Positions 1 through 7,403 of a DNA stretch of 7,675 bases are shown piece by piece; position 1 is the stretch's first letter; every line of letters begins with the position of its first letter. Both the position numbers and the translations under genes were made by a program. The DNA is from an uncultured Clostridia bacterium (lineage in GTDB: Bacteria > Bacillota > Clostridia > Lachnospirales > CAG-274), in NCBI GenBank assembly GCA_946630405.1, contig CAMOYW010000034.1, positions 1-7,675 of the forward strand. The letters run 5' to 3'. The notes beneath the pieces are model-generated. The model ran no database searches and was not told the DNA's origin. It saw only the letters and a program-made list of their open reading frames with translations.

Positions 1-222
1 ATTCTTTTTAAGTACGGCAATATCCTGAGCCTTCATGTCCTTGTCAAGCCGATAATAAAGCAGCAGATCACCCGAATCTATACGGGGATACATATCATTA
101 TTCGGTGCGTGAACAAAGCCGAAAACAAAGCCAAACATTATCCACAGCGCTGTTACCGCAAAAAAAGAATGCAATAAAAAGCGCTGCGGCTGATCCATTG
201 GTCCACGTTCTTTTTCTTTCAT
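1..222 (-). CDS. sipA: SipA-like pilus assembly protein (signal peptidase I fold, catalytic Ser replaced by Asp), C-terminus off window
   Basis: The ATG at 222-220 opens 74 codons without a stop and runs off the left edge, so only the N-terminus is seen. A GGTGATG ribosome-binding sequence lies about 6 bases upstream. Residues 1-14 are polar, about 15-38 form one membrane segment (FLLHSFFAVTALWIMFGFVF), and the outside part follows with NNDMYPRIDSGDLLLYYRLD. This matches the first conserved box of type I signal peptidases (S-M-x-P, then GD and hydrophobics), but the nucleophile Ser is Asp43. In S. pyogenes SipA the Ser-Lys dyad is likewise replaced (Asp and Gly), and that protein is essential for pilus polymerisation rather than being an ordinary peptidase. 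Its place directly after a major pilin gene supports the same role here. The Lys position is off-window and untested. An unusual active signal peptidase is the alternative. Confidence 0.82.
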   Translation of the reverse strand, partial: MKEKERGPMDQPQRFLLHSFFAVTALWIMFGFVFGFVHAPNNDMYPRIDSGDLLLYYRLDKDMKAQDIAVLKKN

Positions 223-249
223 ATAATCATCACCGCCGATCGCTTTTAA

Positions 250-359
250 GGGCACATCTGTCGCAAACATCAAAAATAATCGGACTCAAACAAGTTTAAG
301 TCCGATCATTTAATTAGCTTAATATGATCTCGTTATATCAGACGAATTCGGATGTGCCC
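250..359. repeat. Perfect 9-bp inverted repeat bracketing the pilin-sipA terminator
   Basis: GGGCACATC at 250-258 is the exact reverse complement of GATGTGCCC at 351-359. The arms are 92 bases apart and enclose the terminator hairpin at 279-306. In a read-through transcript they could pair to form a closed multi-branch structure covering nearly the whole pilin-sipA gap, and the 3' arm ends about 28 bases before the sipA start codon. Function is unknown. A processing or stability element, or a recombination footprint, are both possible. Confidence 0.5.
272..306 (-). terminator. Probable intrinsic terminator / attenuator between pilin and sipA
   Basis: On the minus strand an 8-bp perfect stem (ATCGGACT at 306-299 pairing with AGTCCGAT at 286-279) encloses a loop that can itself pair through three A-T pairs. 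It is followed at once by TATTTTTG (278-271). It lies about 70 bases past the pilin stop and about 50 bases before the sipA start. Such a partial terminator after a shaft-pilin gene would give abundant pilin and less of the assembly factors. The stem is only moderately GC-rich, so read-through is likely. The + strand side has no good T-run, so it is assigned to the minus strand. Confidence 0.6.
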
Positions 360-377
360 GTTTATTGGTTTAACAGA

Positions 378-1724
378 TCAGATATTGCGTGTATTTTTTG
401 CTTTTTTCTTCGTTGTATGTGAGAATGCAAGCAAGCCCAAAGCAAATCCGAAGAGAATAACAAATGGTGCAAATCTGAGTATTACTCCCGTGGGAGATAT
501 TGCTCTTATTGTATTGGTGTAAATAACTCTGGTATCGGTGTTTATTACCGCTGTTACACCAACTTGATCCGTAGCATTATTAACCGCTTCATAATTGGAA
601 ATATCAAACTGAGGTACAGCCAGAGAAGCATCGGGAGCTACCTGTGTAGTATCTCCGCCCGCAAGAACCTTTCCGTTGCCGCTTCCGTTATCTACCTGAG
701 CTTTTACAACATAAGTCTCGTTCGTATCATTCTTTTCCGAATATGACACCTTTGCATGAGGAGAAAGTCCTTGGATGTAGAATGTCTCACCGTGTTTTAA
801 AGTAATCTTTGGATCATATGCATTTGGCTGTGTATATACTAAATTATTCGGATCTTTACCGCAAAAGAAAGGTGCGCCGTTATTATCAACGTTAACGGTG
901 AAAGGGAAAGGATGATTTTTATCACCCATACCGACACCCACATTTTTAGTTACTCTTCCGAAATAATTTCTGTAGGAATCGTATCCGCTTTGATCGGTAG
1001 TGGTAAATCCCTCGCTCTTTAAAATCTTTCCCGCAGTATTGTTTGTGGGGTTATTTTTCATCAGAACATATCCTGCTATACTTTTGGTCCCGTTTTCTTC
1101 TTTTATAAAAATATCAAGATACCTGTCCTTAACGTAGACTCTGTCTTCATTTGATGAATCTACCGTTTGTCCGCTTGCATTCACGGTACTTGTGTTTTTG
1201 GTACGAACTATCCCCGCATTGTACAAGTCCGCAATAGGTGTGGTGTCTTTTATATAATATCTGTATACACCCGGAGTGGTAAATTTTGTAGGATCGATAT
1301 CTATCTTAAGCGAGCTTGATATTGCTTCAACGCTTGATATTTGAGCCGATTCGTAATTAAAAACTACTTTGCCTTCATTTCTCAACGAAACAGCAGCCGC
1401 AACACCCGGATGAACGTGCATGGTTCTTGTATTGTCCGTACTGTCGGTCACCACTGTCCCGTCTGCAATGGTCGCGGGGGTTATCGAATAAGTAAAAGTT
1501 ATTTGGGGCTTAACAAAATTTCCCTTTGTGCCCGGGGTCTGTTCCACAACTCCGTTGCGTAAATTGATTTGCTTGGGTATTGCAAGCTTGTTTTCACTTA
1601 CTACGATGCCGTAGCCGTTCTGACTGACAACGGTTGTTGCCCCCGCATAGACCGAAGGCATTACGATCGCTGCCGCCGTAACTGCGGCAAAAGATTTAAG
1701 TAAAGTTAAAATCAGCTTTTTCAT
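378..1724 (-). CDS. Major pilin (shaft) subunit, FctA/Spy0128-like, with PTG sorting signal
   Basis: This 448-residue protein starts at ATG 1724-1722, with AAGGTGG (1738-1732) seven bases upstream. Residues 1-27 are a Sec signal peptide ending SVYA. About 70-224 resembles the streptococcal pilin isopeptide-linkage (FctA) domain: ITFTYSITPA (75-84), GVYRYYIKD (152-160), and YLDIFIKE with GYVLM (202-222). The usual catalytic Glu of the VYRY-x-x-x-E motif appears to be Asp160. About 256-405 is a second CnaB-like (DUF7601-type) domain with likely isopeptide residues Lys260 (RVTKNVG), Glu330 (VSYSE) and Asn404 (IYTNT). The C-terminus is a sorting signal: SPTG at 410-413, a membrane segment at about 414-435, and a KKKAKNTR tail. 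Two stacked isopeptide domains and a PTG motif instead of LPXTG recall S. pyogenes T3 pilin (EVPTG). The protein is expected to be polymerised covalently on the cell surface. It lies 99 bases after the adhesin frame and before sipA, so co-transcription is likely. Confidence 0.85.
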   Translation of the reverse strand: MKKLILTLLKSFAAVTAAAIVMPSVYAGATTVVSQNGYGIVVSENKLAIPKQINLRNGVVEQTPGTKGNFVKPQITFTYSITPATIADGTVVTDSTDNTRTMHVHPGVAAAVSLRNEGKVVFNYESAQISSVEAISSSLKIDIDPTKFTTPGVYRYYIKDTTPIADLYNAGIVRTKNTSTVNASGQTVDSSNEDRVYVKDRYLDIFIKEENGTKSIAGYVLMKNNPTNNTAGKILKSEGFTTTDQSGYDSYRNYFGRVTKNVGVGMGDKNHPFPFTVNVDNNGAPFFCGKDPNNLVYTQPNAYDPKITLKHGETFYIQGLSPHAKVSYSEKNDTNETYVVKAQVDNGSGNGKVLAGGDTTQVAPDASLAVPQFDISNYEAVNNATDQVGVTAVINTDTRVIYTNTIRAISPTGVILRFAPFVILFGFALGLLAFSHTTKKKAKNTRNI

Positions 1725-1823
1725 AATTATTCCACCTTTCCTTTAATTGATAAGCTAAGATCCCCTTCAGGGTACCTCTAAAAATTTCTTTAAAGCATAA
1801 TACAGAAAATCCCGCATATCCCG

Positions 1824-2402
1824 CTATATAAAGAATGATTTTTTGGAAGTCCCCTTAATTCCTTTTTTTACCAAAAACAGTATAATACCGAAAAGCAGGC
1901 TTAAACCGATGATCGTTTTATCTTTTACCGATTTAAACTGTCCTGTCGGAACTATAACGTTTTTATTGTTTTTAAAAGTGACATTGCTGTCATTTAAAAG
2001 CCTTGTATTTATGGAGCTGCCCGATCTTTCCGCTCCGTCATTGAGCTTATATTTTACGGTATGGTCGCTTTGTTCCTCCGTTATCGTATACCAAACACCG
2101 TGAGGTAAATCGTAAAATGTAATGTATTCTCCGTCTTTAAGCGAGAAAGTAAATCTTCCGTTATCAAATACACCCGTATGAGCCGCTCCGTTTTTAGTGT
2201 AATTGAAACTGCCCGTAAGGGGGTATTCGATATCCGAATTTATGTAGGTAAATTCCGCCGTAAACATAAACTCCTTTTCTCTGTCTCCGAAGCCGCCTTC
2301 CACGATCTTGTTTACCGTCAAAGAGTGCGGGTCGGAGTTTGTAACATCCGCCCTTTGGTCTTTTCCGTCTGCGATCTCGGCATTTGCGGAGACCGAGGTG
2401 TT
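1824..2402 (-). pseudogene. Stop-separated C-terminus of the large adhesin: last isopeptide domain, IVPTG sorting signal, membrane anchor
   Basis: This stretch continues the adhesin's own reading frame for 192 sense codons after the TAA at 2405-2403 and ends at TAG 1826-1824. The first 27 codons (NTSVSANAEI through ADVTNSDPHS) complete the interrupted domain and supply its probable bond-forming Asn (ADVTN). Then comes a full DUF7601/CnaB-type domain with the expected Lys (LTVNKIV), Glu (WYTITEE) and Asn (VTFKN). A sorting signal follows: IVPTG, a hydrophobic run (IIGLSLLFGIILFLV) and a KKGIKGTSKK tail. There is no signal peptide. The only start-like codon near its beginning is TTG at 2321-2319, without a Shine-Dalgarno sequence, so separate translation is unlikely. 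The conserved features argue that it was, or still is, part of the adhesin. It is silent unless the stop is read through or reverts. Confidence 0.8.
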
Positions 2403-2405
2403 TTA
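2403..2405 (-). other. In-frame TAA interrupting the adhesin frame
   Basis: The minus strand reads GCA TAA AAC ACC TCG, with the codons before and after TAA in one continuous frame. No insertion, deletion or homopolymer run is needed to join the halves. A single base change (for example from CAA, AAA, GAA or TAC) explains it. It lies between the catalytic Glu1602 of a CnaB-type domain and the Asn that should close that domain's bond. TAA cannot simply be a sense codon here without evidence. The two other complete frames in the window end in TGA and TAG, so the window cannot test that directly. Confidence 0.85.
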
Positions 2406-5400
2406 TGCCGTTTTGGCATTGGCTTGCGTTGACGAGATCACTCCCGTATCATCTTTGATTGAAATAAACGGGATATACGGTGTTCCCGATTTTTCCGTCA
2501 GAGTATACTCTGTGCCGACAGGTAAATTTCCGAATATTACATTACCGCCGTTTCCTACGGAAAAATCAAAGCTCAAATCATTATCGTGTACACTTAGTTT
2601 TTGCAATATATTATTTACATACGCAAGCACTTTGTATCCGTTTGCAATATTTAAAAAGCTGAGATCGATCTTAAAATCAAAGATGTCGGTATTGCTTGCT
2701 TCCGAAGAATTTACCGTTTTGGAAACTGTCAGCCTTTGGGTTTTGATATGCACGGGGTCTCTGATACCGATGTAGTTTACAAGCGTGTTTTCATCGTCCA
2801 CGGTTATCGGATCTACAAGATGCGCTATGGTATCAAGCGGCTCGACAGTGATCCTTTGATTTGCATCCACAACTATTTTTATAGGGTCGTAAAGCACATC
2901 ATAGCCGTCGGGAGACGTGATCTCTTCCAGATAGTAAACGCTGTTTTTCCTGAGTCTCAAAGGCGTTTCAAGGTCTTCAAAACGGCCTTCCACCGATACG
3001 TTTATATTTTCGCCGTTATAATTCAAAACCGAAATTTCGTTTTCGTCCTGTTTATACAGCCTGAATACGGCTCCCGTAATGCTTTGCCCCGTATCCGCAC
3101 CTAATTTGTTGATATAGAGCATCGTATCGTCGCTTTTTATCTCCACATTTTTTACGCTAAGCTCTATACTGCGAACCTTATAGGCATCTTCGGGGTCTCT
3201 GAGCGATGTACCTTCCATTACCAGTACATTACCGCTTATGTCTCTGTAAACAGGCGTTTTATACAAAGGATACCAGTGGTTATAGCCGGGTGTCCCTTCA
3301 TCATACTCGCCGATTTTAAGCTCCTCTAAGCTGTATTCCACAAGCCTGTTTCCGTTTACGAGCGGGAGTTCGTTTATGTAATAGTAGTTCCAACTGTTTG
3401 AATTATTCAGGGTTATGTACTTTTCCACGACCTTTCTGCCGTCGGCATCACCCGTGAGTTTTAACAAAACGCTGTTTTGTCTTGCTCCGTCCCATTCTTT
3501 GCCGATCCTCACACTTATAAGAGCGACGGGATCGTTTGTGATAAGAACACCTGTATCTGTGGCATTTTCGGGACCTTCGCCAGGCGCTCCCGCCTGTATC
3601 AGACTTATGGAACCGTTGCCTTCAACAAAATCGTTTTGATCTATATAGAAATTGCCCATGTGGTCAACTTCCACATTGAATGAGGGTGTCCCTTTATCGG
3701 AATAATACCCTTTGGGAACGCGTTCTTTGATCAAATACTCGTAACGCTCGTTTTCATTTACGGGTTTCGGCAATTTTAGGTAAATATTGCCGTCATATCC
3801 CGTTTTGGCGGTATATGAAGTATCTCCGTTCTCATAAATAACACTGTATTTCCCGTCGCCTTCAACGGCGTTCAGTTCCCTTGACAAACCAAGCAGCCGC
3901 AGGTTTCCGCTTTCCGCGGCATATATTTCAAACTCCACATCCGGCATAGGTACTCCGTCGCTTTGGTCACGCTTTTGTATCACAAAAGTACCCGTTTCGA
4001 TATATGTATTGAATATATTTACCGTATGCAGCTCGTCTACATTTATCTCTCCCGCAGGGTATGTGGCAGAATATCCGTTTATTGTTCCGAACCATTGCAT
4101 CAGCGGTACATCGTCGATATTATCAAATTTATCCGCATTTGTAACGCTGTACTGTGCCGCTATCCCATAGGTAATGCCGTTTGCGGAAATATTGTAATTA
4201 TTCTCAATAATTCCGTATTCCGAACCTTTTATCGTAGGAACTACCCATGTGTAAGTCCGTCCTCTCTTTTCGATATAACCGTAGCTTCCGTTAAGTGTAC
4301 TGCCGCTGTTGGCAATAAAACCAAAGTTGGACATACTTGCCGTTTTATCGGTCAATACAAGCTTATAAGCATTATTGCTGTCCTCTTTATTGGTAACGGT
4401 TATATTGAAATTGGAAGGTATATTGTTAAGTGCCGTACTGTCACCCGAAAAAGTTTTTGTTACGGTAACATAATCTACATTTGGTGTAAGCTTGCCGTCG
4501 ATATGCCAACAGTCGTTTTTTAGCTTGCACACATACCACCTGATCGTGTAATTATCGGAATTAAGTTCATCATGATCTATCGTTCTTCCGTCTATAGTGA
4601 TCCTGTCTTTGATGACATCTCCGTTTTTTAATGTTTCTATAACTTCATCGTCGGTCGGGAAATCCAAAAGCCTGAATACCGTGTCATCGACCGTATATCC
4701 GCCGCTTTCCGCCATCATGCGAATGGCTTGGTTCGCTTCACTTATATTTCCCACCGAATTGTTCTTTGATTGCTGTTTATCGTATGTTATTGCAATATAC
4801 ACATTACCCGAATCATTAACTGTACTTGGCTGTGAAGCGTTATCCATGACCGTTGAAAAAACACTTCGTGTAAAATAATTTTCATCCGTGGATATATTCG
4901 GTTTTTCGTTTAAAATATCGGCACTTATTGCCGATGTGGACACATAAAAATTAACGCTGCGTTTTGTGTGTTCCGATATGTTTACGGGAGTATATAAATT
5001 GCTCCATACGGCAGTAAAAGTAATTATTTTATCGCCGTCGGGATCCAGAACAGCATCATCAAGGTCTATTCTTTCCCCGGGCTGCTTTAAGGTATCAACG
5101 GCATCGGGTCTCCACCCGATAAACTCATAGGCACCTCTGTTATTCGCTTCGTTGGGTTTGGCTTGATCTCTTTGGGTTTTATATAAATGCGAGGTCAGAT
5201 CGAGTATTGAATAGTTACCAACGGCAAGTTCGCCCGTTATAACATCCTCGGTTATATTGCCCACCGTTACGGGCATTTCCCCTATAAGAGCCTGAACATC
5301 CCTCTCCGCTCTCGGTATAACATATCTGACTTTGTGGGGTATTTCGCCCGAACTTTCAAGTTCCCACACGGCGTAAAGCTTTAACACACCGTCCGTTTCC

Positions 5401-7298
5401 GAAATAATATCCCCCACGGCATATTCAGTCCCGTCGTCCGTTTCCCAATGAGAAAACCTGAAAACGTATTCGTCTTTATCCGTCCTCGATCGGTATTGCC
5501 ATGAAACGGGTGCGGCTGCCGTATACCCCTCGTGCCGGTTATCCGATACCATAGACGGCAAGTCGATCGGTCTGCCGTATTCAGCCGCCGTAGAATAGGG
5601 CGGATAGTAATACAAAATACTGTCTTTTGCAAGAACTCCGAGTGTCAACATTCGGTTATTGTTTCCGATATCGACCTTGCCCGGATCGTATGCACAGAAC
5701 TTACCGTCGTAATTGTCTATGGAGGCATATGGCATCTCTGCGCTTATTATTGTGATTTTCCCGTTTTTAGCATAAATATCAAACAAATGCGGGGTGTCGG
5801 ACAGAACAACGGATTTATCGTTCCCGTTTCCGTCTTCTATGCTTATGTATTGCTTTATGCCGTTATTTTGGGTAAATATTGCATATCTGCCGTTGATATA
5901 CTCAAACTGCCACAAAGCTATCTCTTCACTTGACGTAAATATATTTATACTGCTGTCGGTTTCGTCCGTGGTTTTAACTATATTTACCGCTTTCAATCCT
6001 CTTACATTGGCATTATGATTTACTGTTTCGGCAGACATAGCCACCCACTTGCTTCCGTTTGAACGGTTATTGGCAATTATAAATTCCCGTCCGGATAAGC
6101 CGATCTCATCATTTACGGTGAAAAACTCCGAATTGCCCGCAGTTTCCGAATCAAACCGCGTAAAACGAATTTTAGAACCGTTATTGTTCTGGTGCCATCC
6201 TGCATACTGTAAACCGTTATTATCGTTGAATTGGTTGATATAATATGTCCTTATTTCCTGATTATTCGGGTTTACCGCCGTACATTGTATCGCATAGACC
6301 CCGGCATCCCTGTCCGATACAACAAGAGTTACGGCATCCGTACTGTTCGGAGCAGAACCCCTTATAATTATTTTTGCACGGTCATTATCGTAATATTCAA
6401 ACCCTATGTACTGTTTACCGATAATACTACTGTTAACGTACATAAAGTACTTACCGCTGCCCGCCTGTTCAAAATAAAAATCACTCGCCTGACTGACCTC
6501 GGTAGTCTTGCTCAGACCCAAGGGATTTGCATTTTGATTAACTGTTCCTTTAATGTACTGATACGGGTTCGTTCCGCTTCTGTTTGATAACCTGTACGGT
6601 ACATCCGCTTGTATATCTCTGCTTACGGCACTTTCAAATTCATGCGCCGAGATATTCCCGACAGAAACTATAACATAAGTACTGAAATGGTCTGTTACAA
6701 ATGCGAAATTCTCACCTTCATTTACGGCATCCGACATCTCCTCGATCGCTGTTTCGGTCTCTTCGTTTTCCGCCGTTTCAGGTATATAAAAAGCTTTTAG
6801 TTCTTCTCCGTCTTCAAAAGCCCGCTCAACATCGTCATTTGCAACAAAAACAACAACATTTTCATTCGGCTGCCATTCGTTTCCCGCCTCGTCATACAGT
6901 TTTATATCATACGCACATATAAAACCTATACTGCTGTTGTTTTCCTTTCCCCTTATCTTTTCAAGTGTCTCGGAGTCTATCTCCTTTCTTTCGGCAAGTG
7001 CATAAACTCCTTCGGGTATAATACCCGTAATTATAAGCTCTCTGTCTGCTGTCAGCAGCGTTCGTTTGTTTTGTGTCAAATAAGCTGCGTCTTGAACGGA
7101 AAGCACTTCACTTGTTGCTTCCGCTTCCTTTTCCTCCATAGTGACAGCAGCCTCGGATATACAATCGTCGCTGATCAAGTCTGTATTTTGTTGTGATTCT
7201 CCTATGATTTCATCTGCATAAACCGAACTGTCACAGAACGAAAAAATCAAAACAATAACAAGACATAAAGATAAATATCTTTTAATTGCATCTTTCAT
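2403..7298 (-). CDS. Large multidomain pilus-associated adhesin (Cpa/SpaA-like), truncated by in-frame stop before its anchor
   Basis: The 1631-residue product starts at ATG 7298-7296 and has a signal peptide (1-28, ending SVYA). A beta-rich domain at about 86-213 ends with the FSTYVIVSV signature common in clostridial surface proteins. Two segments, about 231-382 and 391-555, look beta-trefoil-like (inference). W-ending repeats of InlB/Flg_new style follow: FSHWETDDGTEYAVGD to LYAVW (615-645) and FIGW to FTAVW (726-765). A WYVCKLKNDCWHIDG motif sits at 921-935. Isopeptide domains then run in series, with likely Lys/Glu/Asn: 943-1099 (K948, E1032, N1097); SpaA 1102-1256 (K1109, E1192, N1255); Cna_B 1259-1386 (K1267, E1325 or E1326, N1384); SpaA 1391-1510 (K1398, E1459, N1508); and 1522-1631 (K1527, E1602, Asn beyond the stop). 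The role is probably the tip or accessory adhesin of the pilus, with the N-terminal part binding a ligand I cannot identify. No thioester domain like that of Cpa was recognised. As read, the product lacks its sorting signal and would be secreted or misfolded at its C-end. Confidence 0.85.
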   Translation of the reverse strand: MKDAIKRYLSLCLVIVLIFSFCDSSVYADEIIGESQQNTDLISDDCISEAAVTMEEKEAEATSEVLSVQDAAYLTQNKRTLLTADRELIITGIIPEGVYALAERKEIDSETLEKIRGKENNSSIGFICAYDIKLYDEAGNEWQPNENVVVFVANDDVERAFEDGEELKAFYIPETAENEETETAIEEMSDAVNEGENFAFVTDHFSTYVIVSVGNISAHEFESAVSRDIQADVPYRLSNRSGTNPYQYIKGTVNQNANPLGLSKTTEVSQASDFYFEQAGSGKYFMYVNSSIIGKQYIGFEYYDNDRAKIIIRGSAPNSTDAVTLVVSDRDAGVYAIQCTAVNPNNQEIRTYYINQFNDNNGLQYAGWHQNNNGSKIRFTRFDSETAGNSEFFTVNDEIGLSGREFIIANNRSNGSKWVAMSAETVNHNANVRGLKAVNIVKTTDETDSSINIFTSSEEIALWQFEYINGRYAIFTQNNGIKQYISIEDGNGNDKSVVLSDTPHLFDIYAKNGKITIISAEMPYASIDNYDGKFCAYDPGKVDIGNNNRMLTLGVLAKDSILYYYPPYSTAAEYGRPIDLPSMVSDNRHEGYTAAAPVSWQYRSRTDKDEYVFRFSHWETDDGTEYAVGDIISETDGVLKLYAVWELESSGEIPHKVRYVIPRAERDVQALIGEMPVTVGNITEDVITGELAVGNYSILDLTSHLYKTQRDQAKPNEANNRGAYEFIGWRPDAVDTLKQPGERIDLDDAVLDPDGDKIITFTAVWSNLYTPVNISEHTKRSVNFYVSTSAISADILNEKPNISTDENYFTRSVFSTVMDNASQPSTVNDSGNVYIAITYDKQQSKNNSVGNISEANQAIRMMAESGGYTVDDTVFRLLDFPTDDEVIETLKNGDVIKDRITIDGRTIDHDELNSDNYTIRWYVCKLKNDCWHIDGKLTPNVDYVTVTKTFSGDSTALNNIPSNFNITVTNKEDSNNAYKLVLTDKTASMSNFGFIANSGSTLNGSYGYIEKRGRTYTWVVPTIKGSEYGIIENNYNISANGITYGIAAQYSVTNADKFDNIDDVPLMQWFGTINGYSATYPAGEINVDELHTVNIFNTYIETGTFVIQKRDQSDGVPMPDVEFEIYAAESGNLRLLGLSRELNAVEGDGKYSVIYENGDTSYTAKTGYDGNIYLKLPKPVNENERYEYLIKERVPKGYYSDKGTPSFNVEVDHMGNFYIDQNDFVEGNGSISLIQAGAPGEGPENATDTGVLITNDPVALISVRIGKEWDGARQNSVLLKLTGDADGRKVVEKYITLNNSNSWNYYYINELPLVNGNRLVEYSLEELKIGEYDEGTPGYNHWYPLYKTPVYRDISGNVLVMEGTSLRDPEDAYKVRSIELSVKNVEIKSDDTMLYINKLGADTGQSITGAVFRLYKQDENEISVLNYNGENINVSVEGRFEDLETPLRLRKNSVYYLEEITSPDGYDVLYDPIKIVVDANQRITVEPLDTIAHLVDPITVDDENTLVNYIGIRDPVHIKTQRLTVSKTVNSSEASNTDIFDFKIDLSFLNIANGYKVLAYVNNILQKLSVHDNDLSFDFSVGNGGNVIFGNLPVGTEYTLTEKSGTPYIPFISIKDDTGVISSTQANAKTA

Positions 7299-7305
7299 AA
7301 CACCG

Positions 7306-7316
7306 TCACCCCCTTT
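7306..7316 (-). promoter_or_regulatory. Ribosome binding site that fixes the adhesin start
   Basis: The minus strand reads AAAGGGGGTGA followed by CGGTGTT and then ATG, a strong Shine-Dalgarno sequence at 7-base spacing from 7298. The open frame extends ten codons further up to a TTG at 7328. That extension would contain the ribosome binding site itself and would put MYNLKGGDGV before a normal Lys-starting signal peptide. The internal ATG is therefore taken as the start. Confidence 0.85.
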
Positions 7317-7363
7317 CAGGTTATACAAAAGAATGCTTAATATTTATTTTGCAGCAAGTGAAT

Positions 7364-7391
7364 TAAATAATCGCTCAGACCCGATTATTTA
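7364..7391. repeat. 10-bp perfect inverted repeat (leader hairpin 1)
   Basis: TAAATAATCG (7364-7373) and CGATTATTTA (7382-7391) are exact reverse complements around the 8-base loop CTCAGACC. The repeat begins 66 bases upstream of the adhesin start. No T-run follows on either strand, so it is not a simple terminator. It could be an operator or a hairpin in the 5' untranslated region. Confidence 0.6.
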
Positions 7392-7403
7392 TGAGGCGCA
7401 TCA

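Noticed and set aside
1725..1823. Terminator or promoter between adhesin C-terminus and pilin
   Set aside because: Only a 3-bp CCC-TGAA-GGG stem and a lone TATTAT box without a -35 were found. A GCGGGAT-AT-GCGGGAT direct repeat is present but too short to interpret.
1824..2321. Separate 165-residue gene starting at TTG 2321
   Set aside because: There is no Shine-Dalgarno sequence and no signal peptide, and the frame is continuous with the adhesin upstream of the TTG as far as the TAA. It is better read as the adhesin's detached C-terminus.
2403..2410. Programmed frameshift at the adhesin interruption
   Set aside because: Both halves are in the same frame, so no frameshift is needed. There is also no slippery heptamer or long homopolymer at the junction.
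2308..2775. 155-codon open frame on the + strand over the stop-codon junction
   Set aside because: It is a shadow of the adhesin in antisense; the domain residues are all on the minus strand. It does not explain the TAA.
3963..4523. 186-codon open frame on the + strand
   Set aside because: It lies wholly antisense to the adhesin's CnaB-type and middle region, has no ribosome binding site of note and a Cys/Ile/Tyr-rich composition typical of antisense reading. The minus-strand frame has clear domains.
7299..7328. Upstream TTG start for the adhesin (ten extra residues)
   Set aside because: The strong ribosome binding site lies inside that extension and is correctly spaced for the ATG at 7298.
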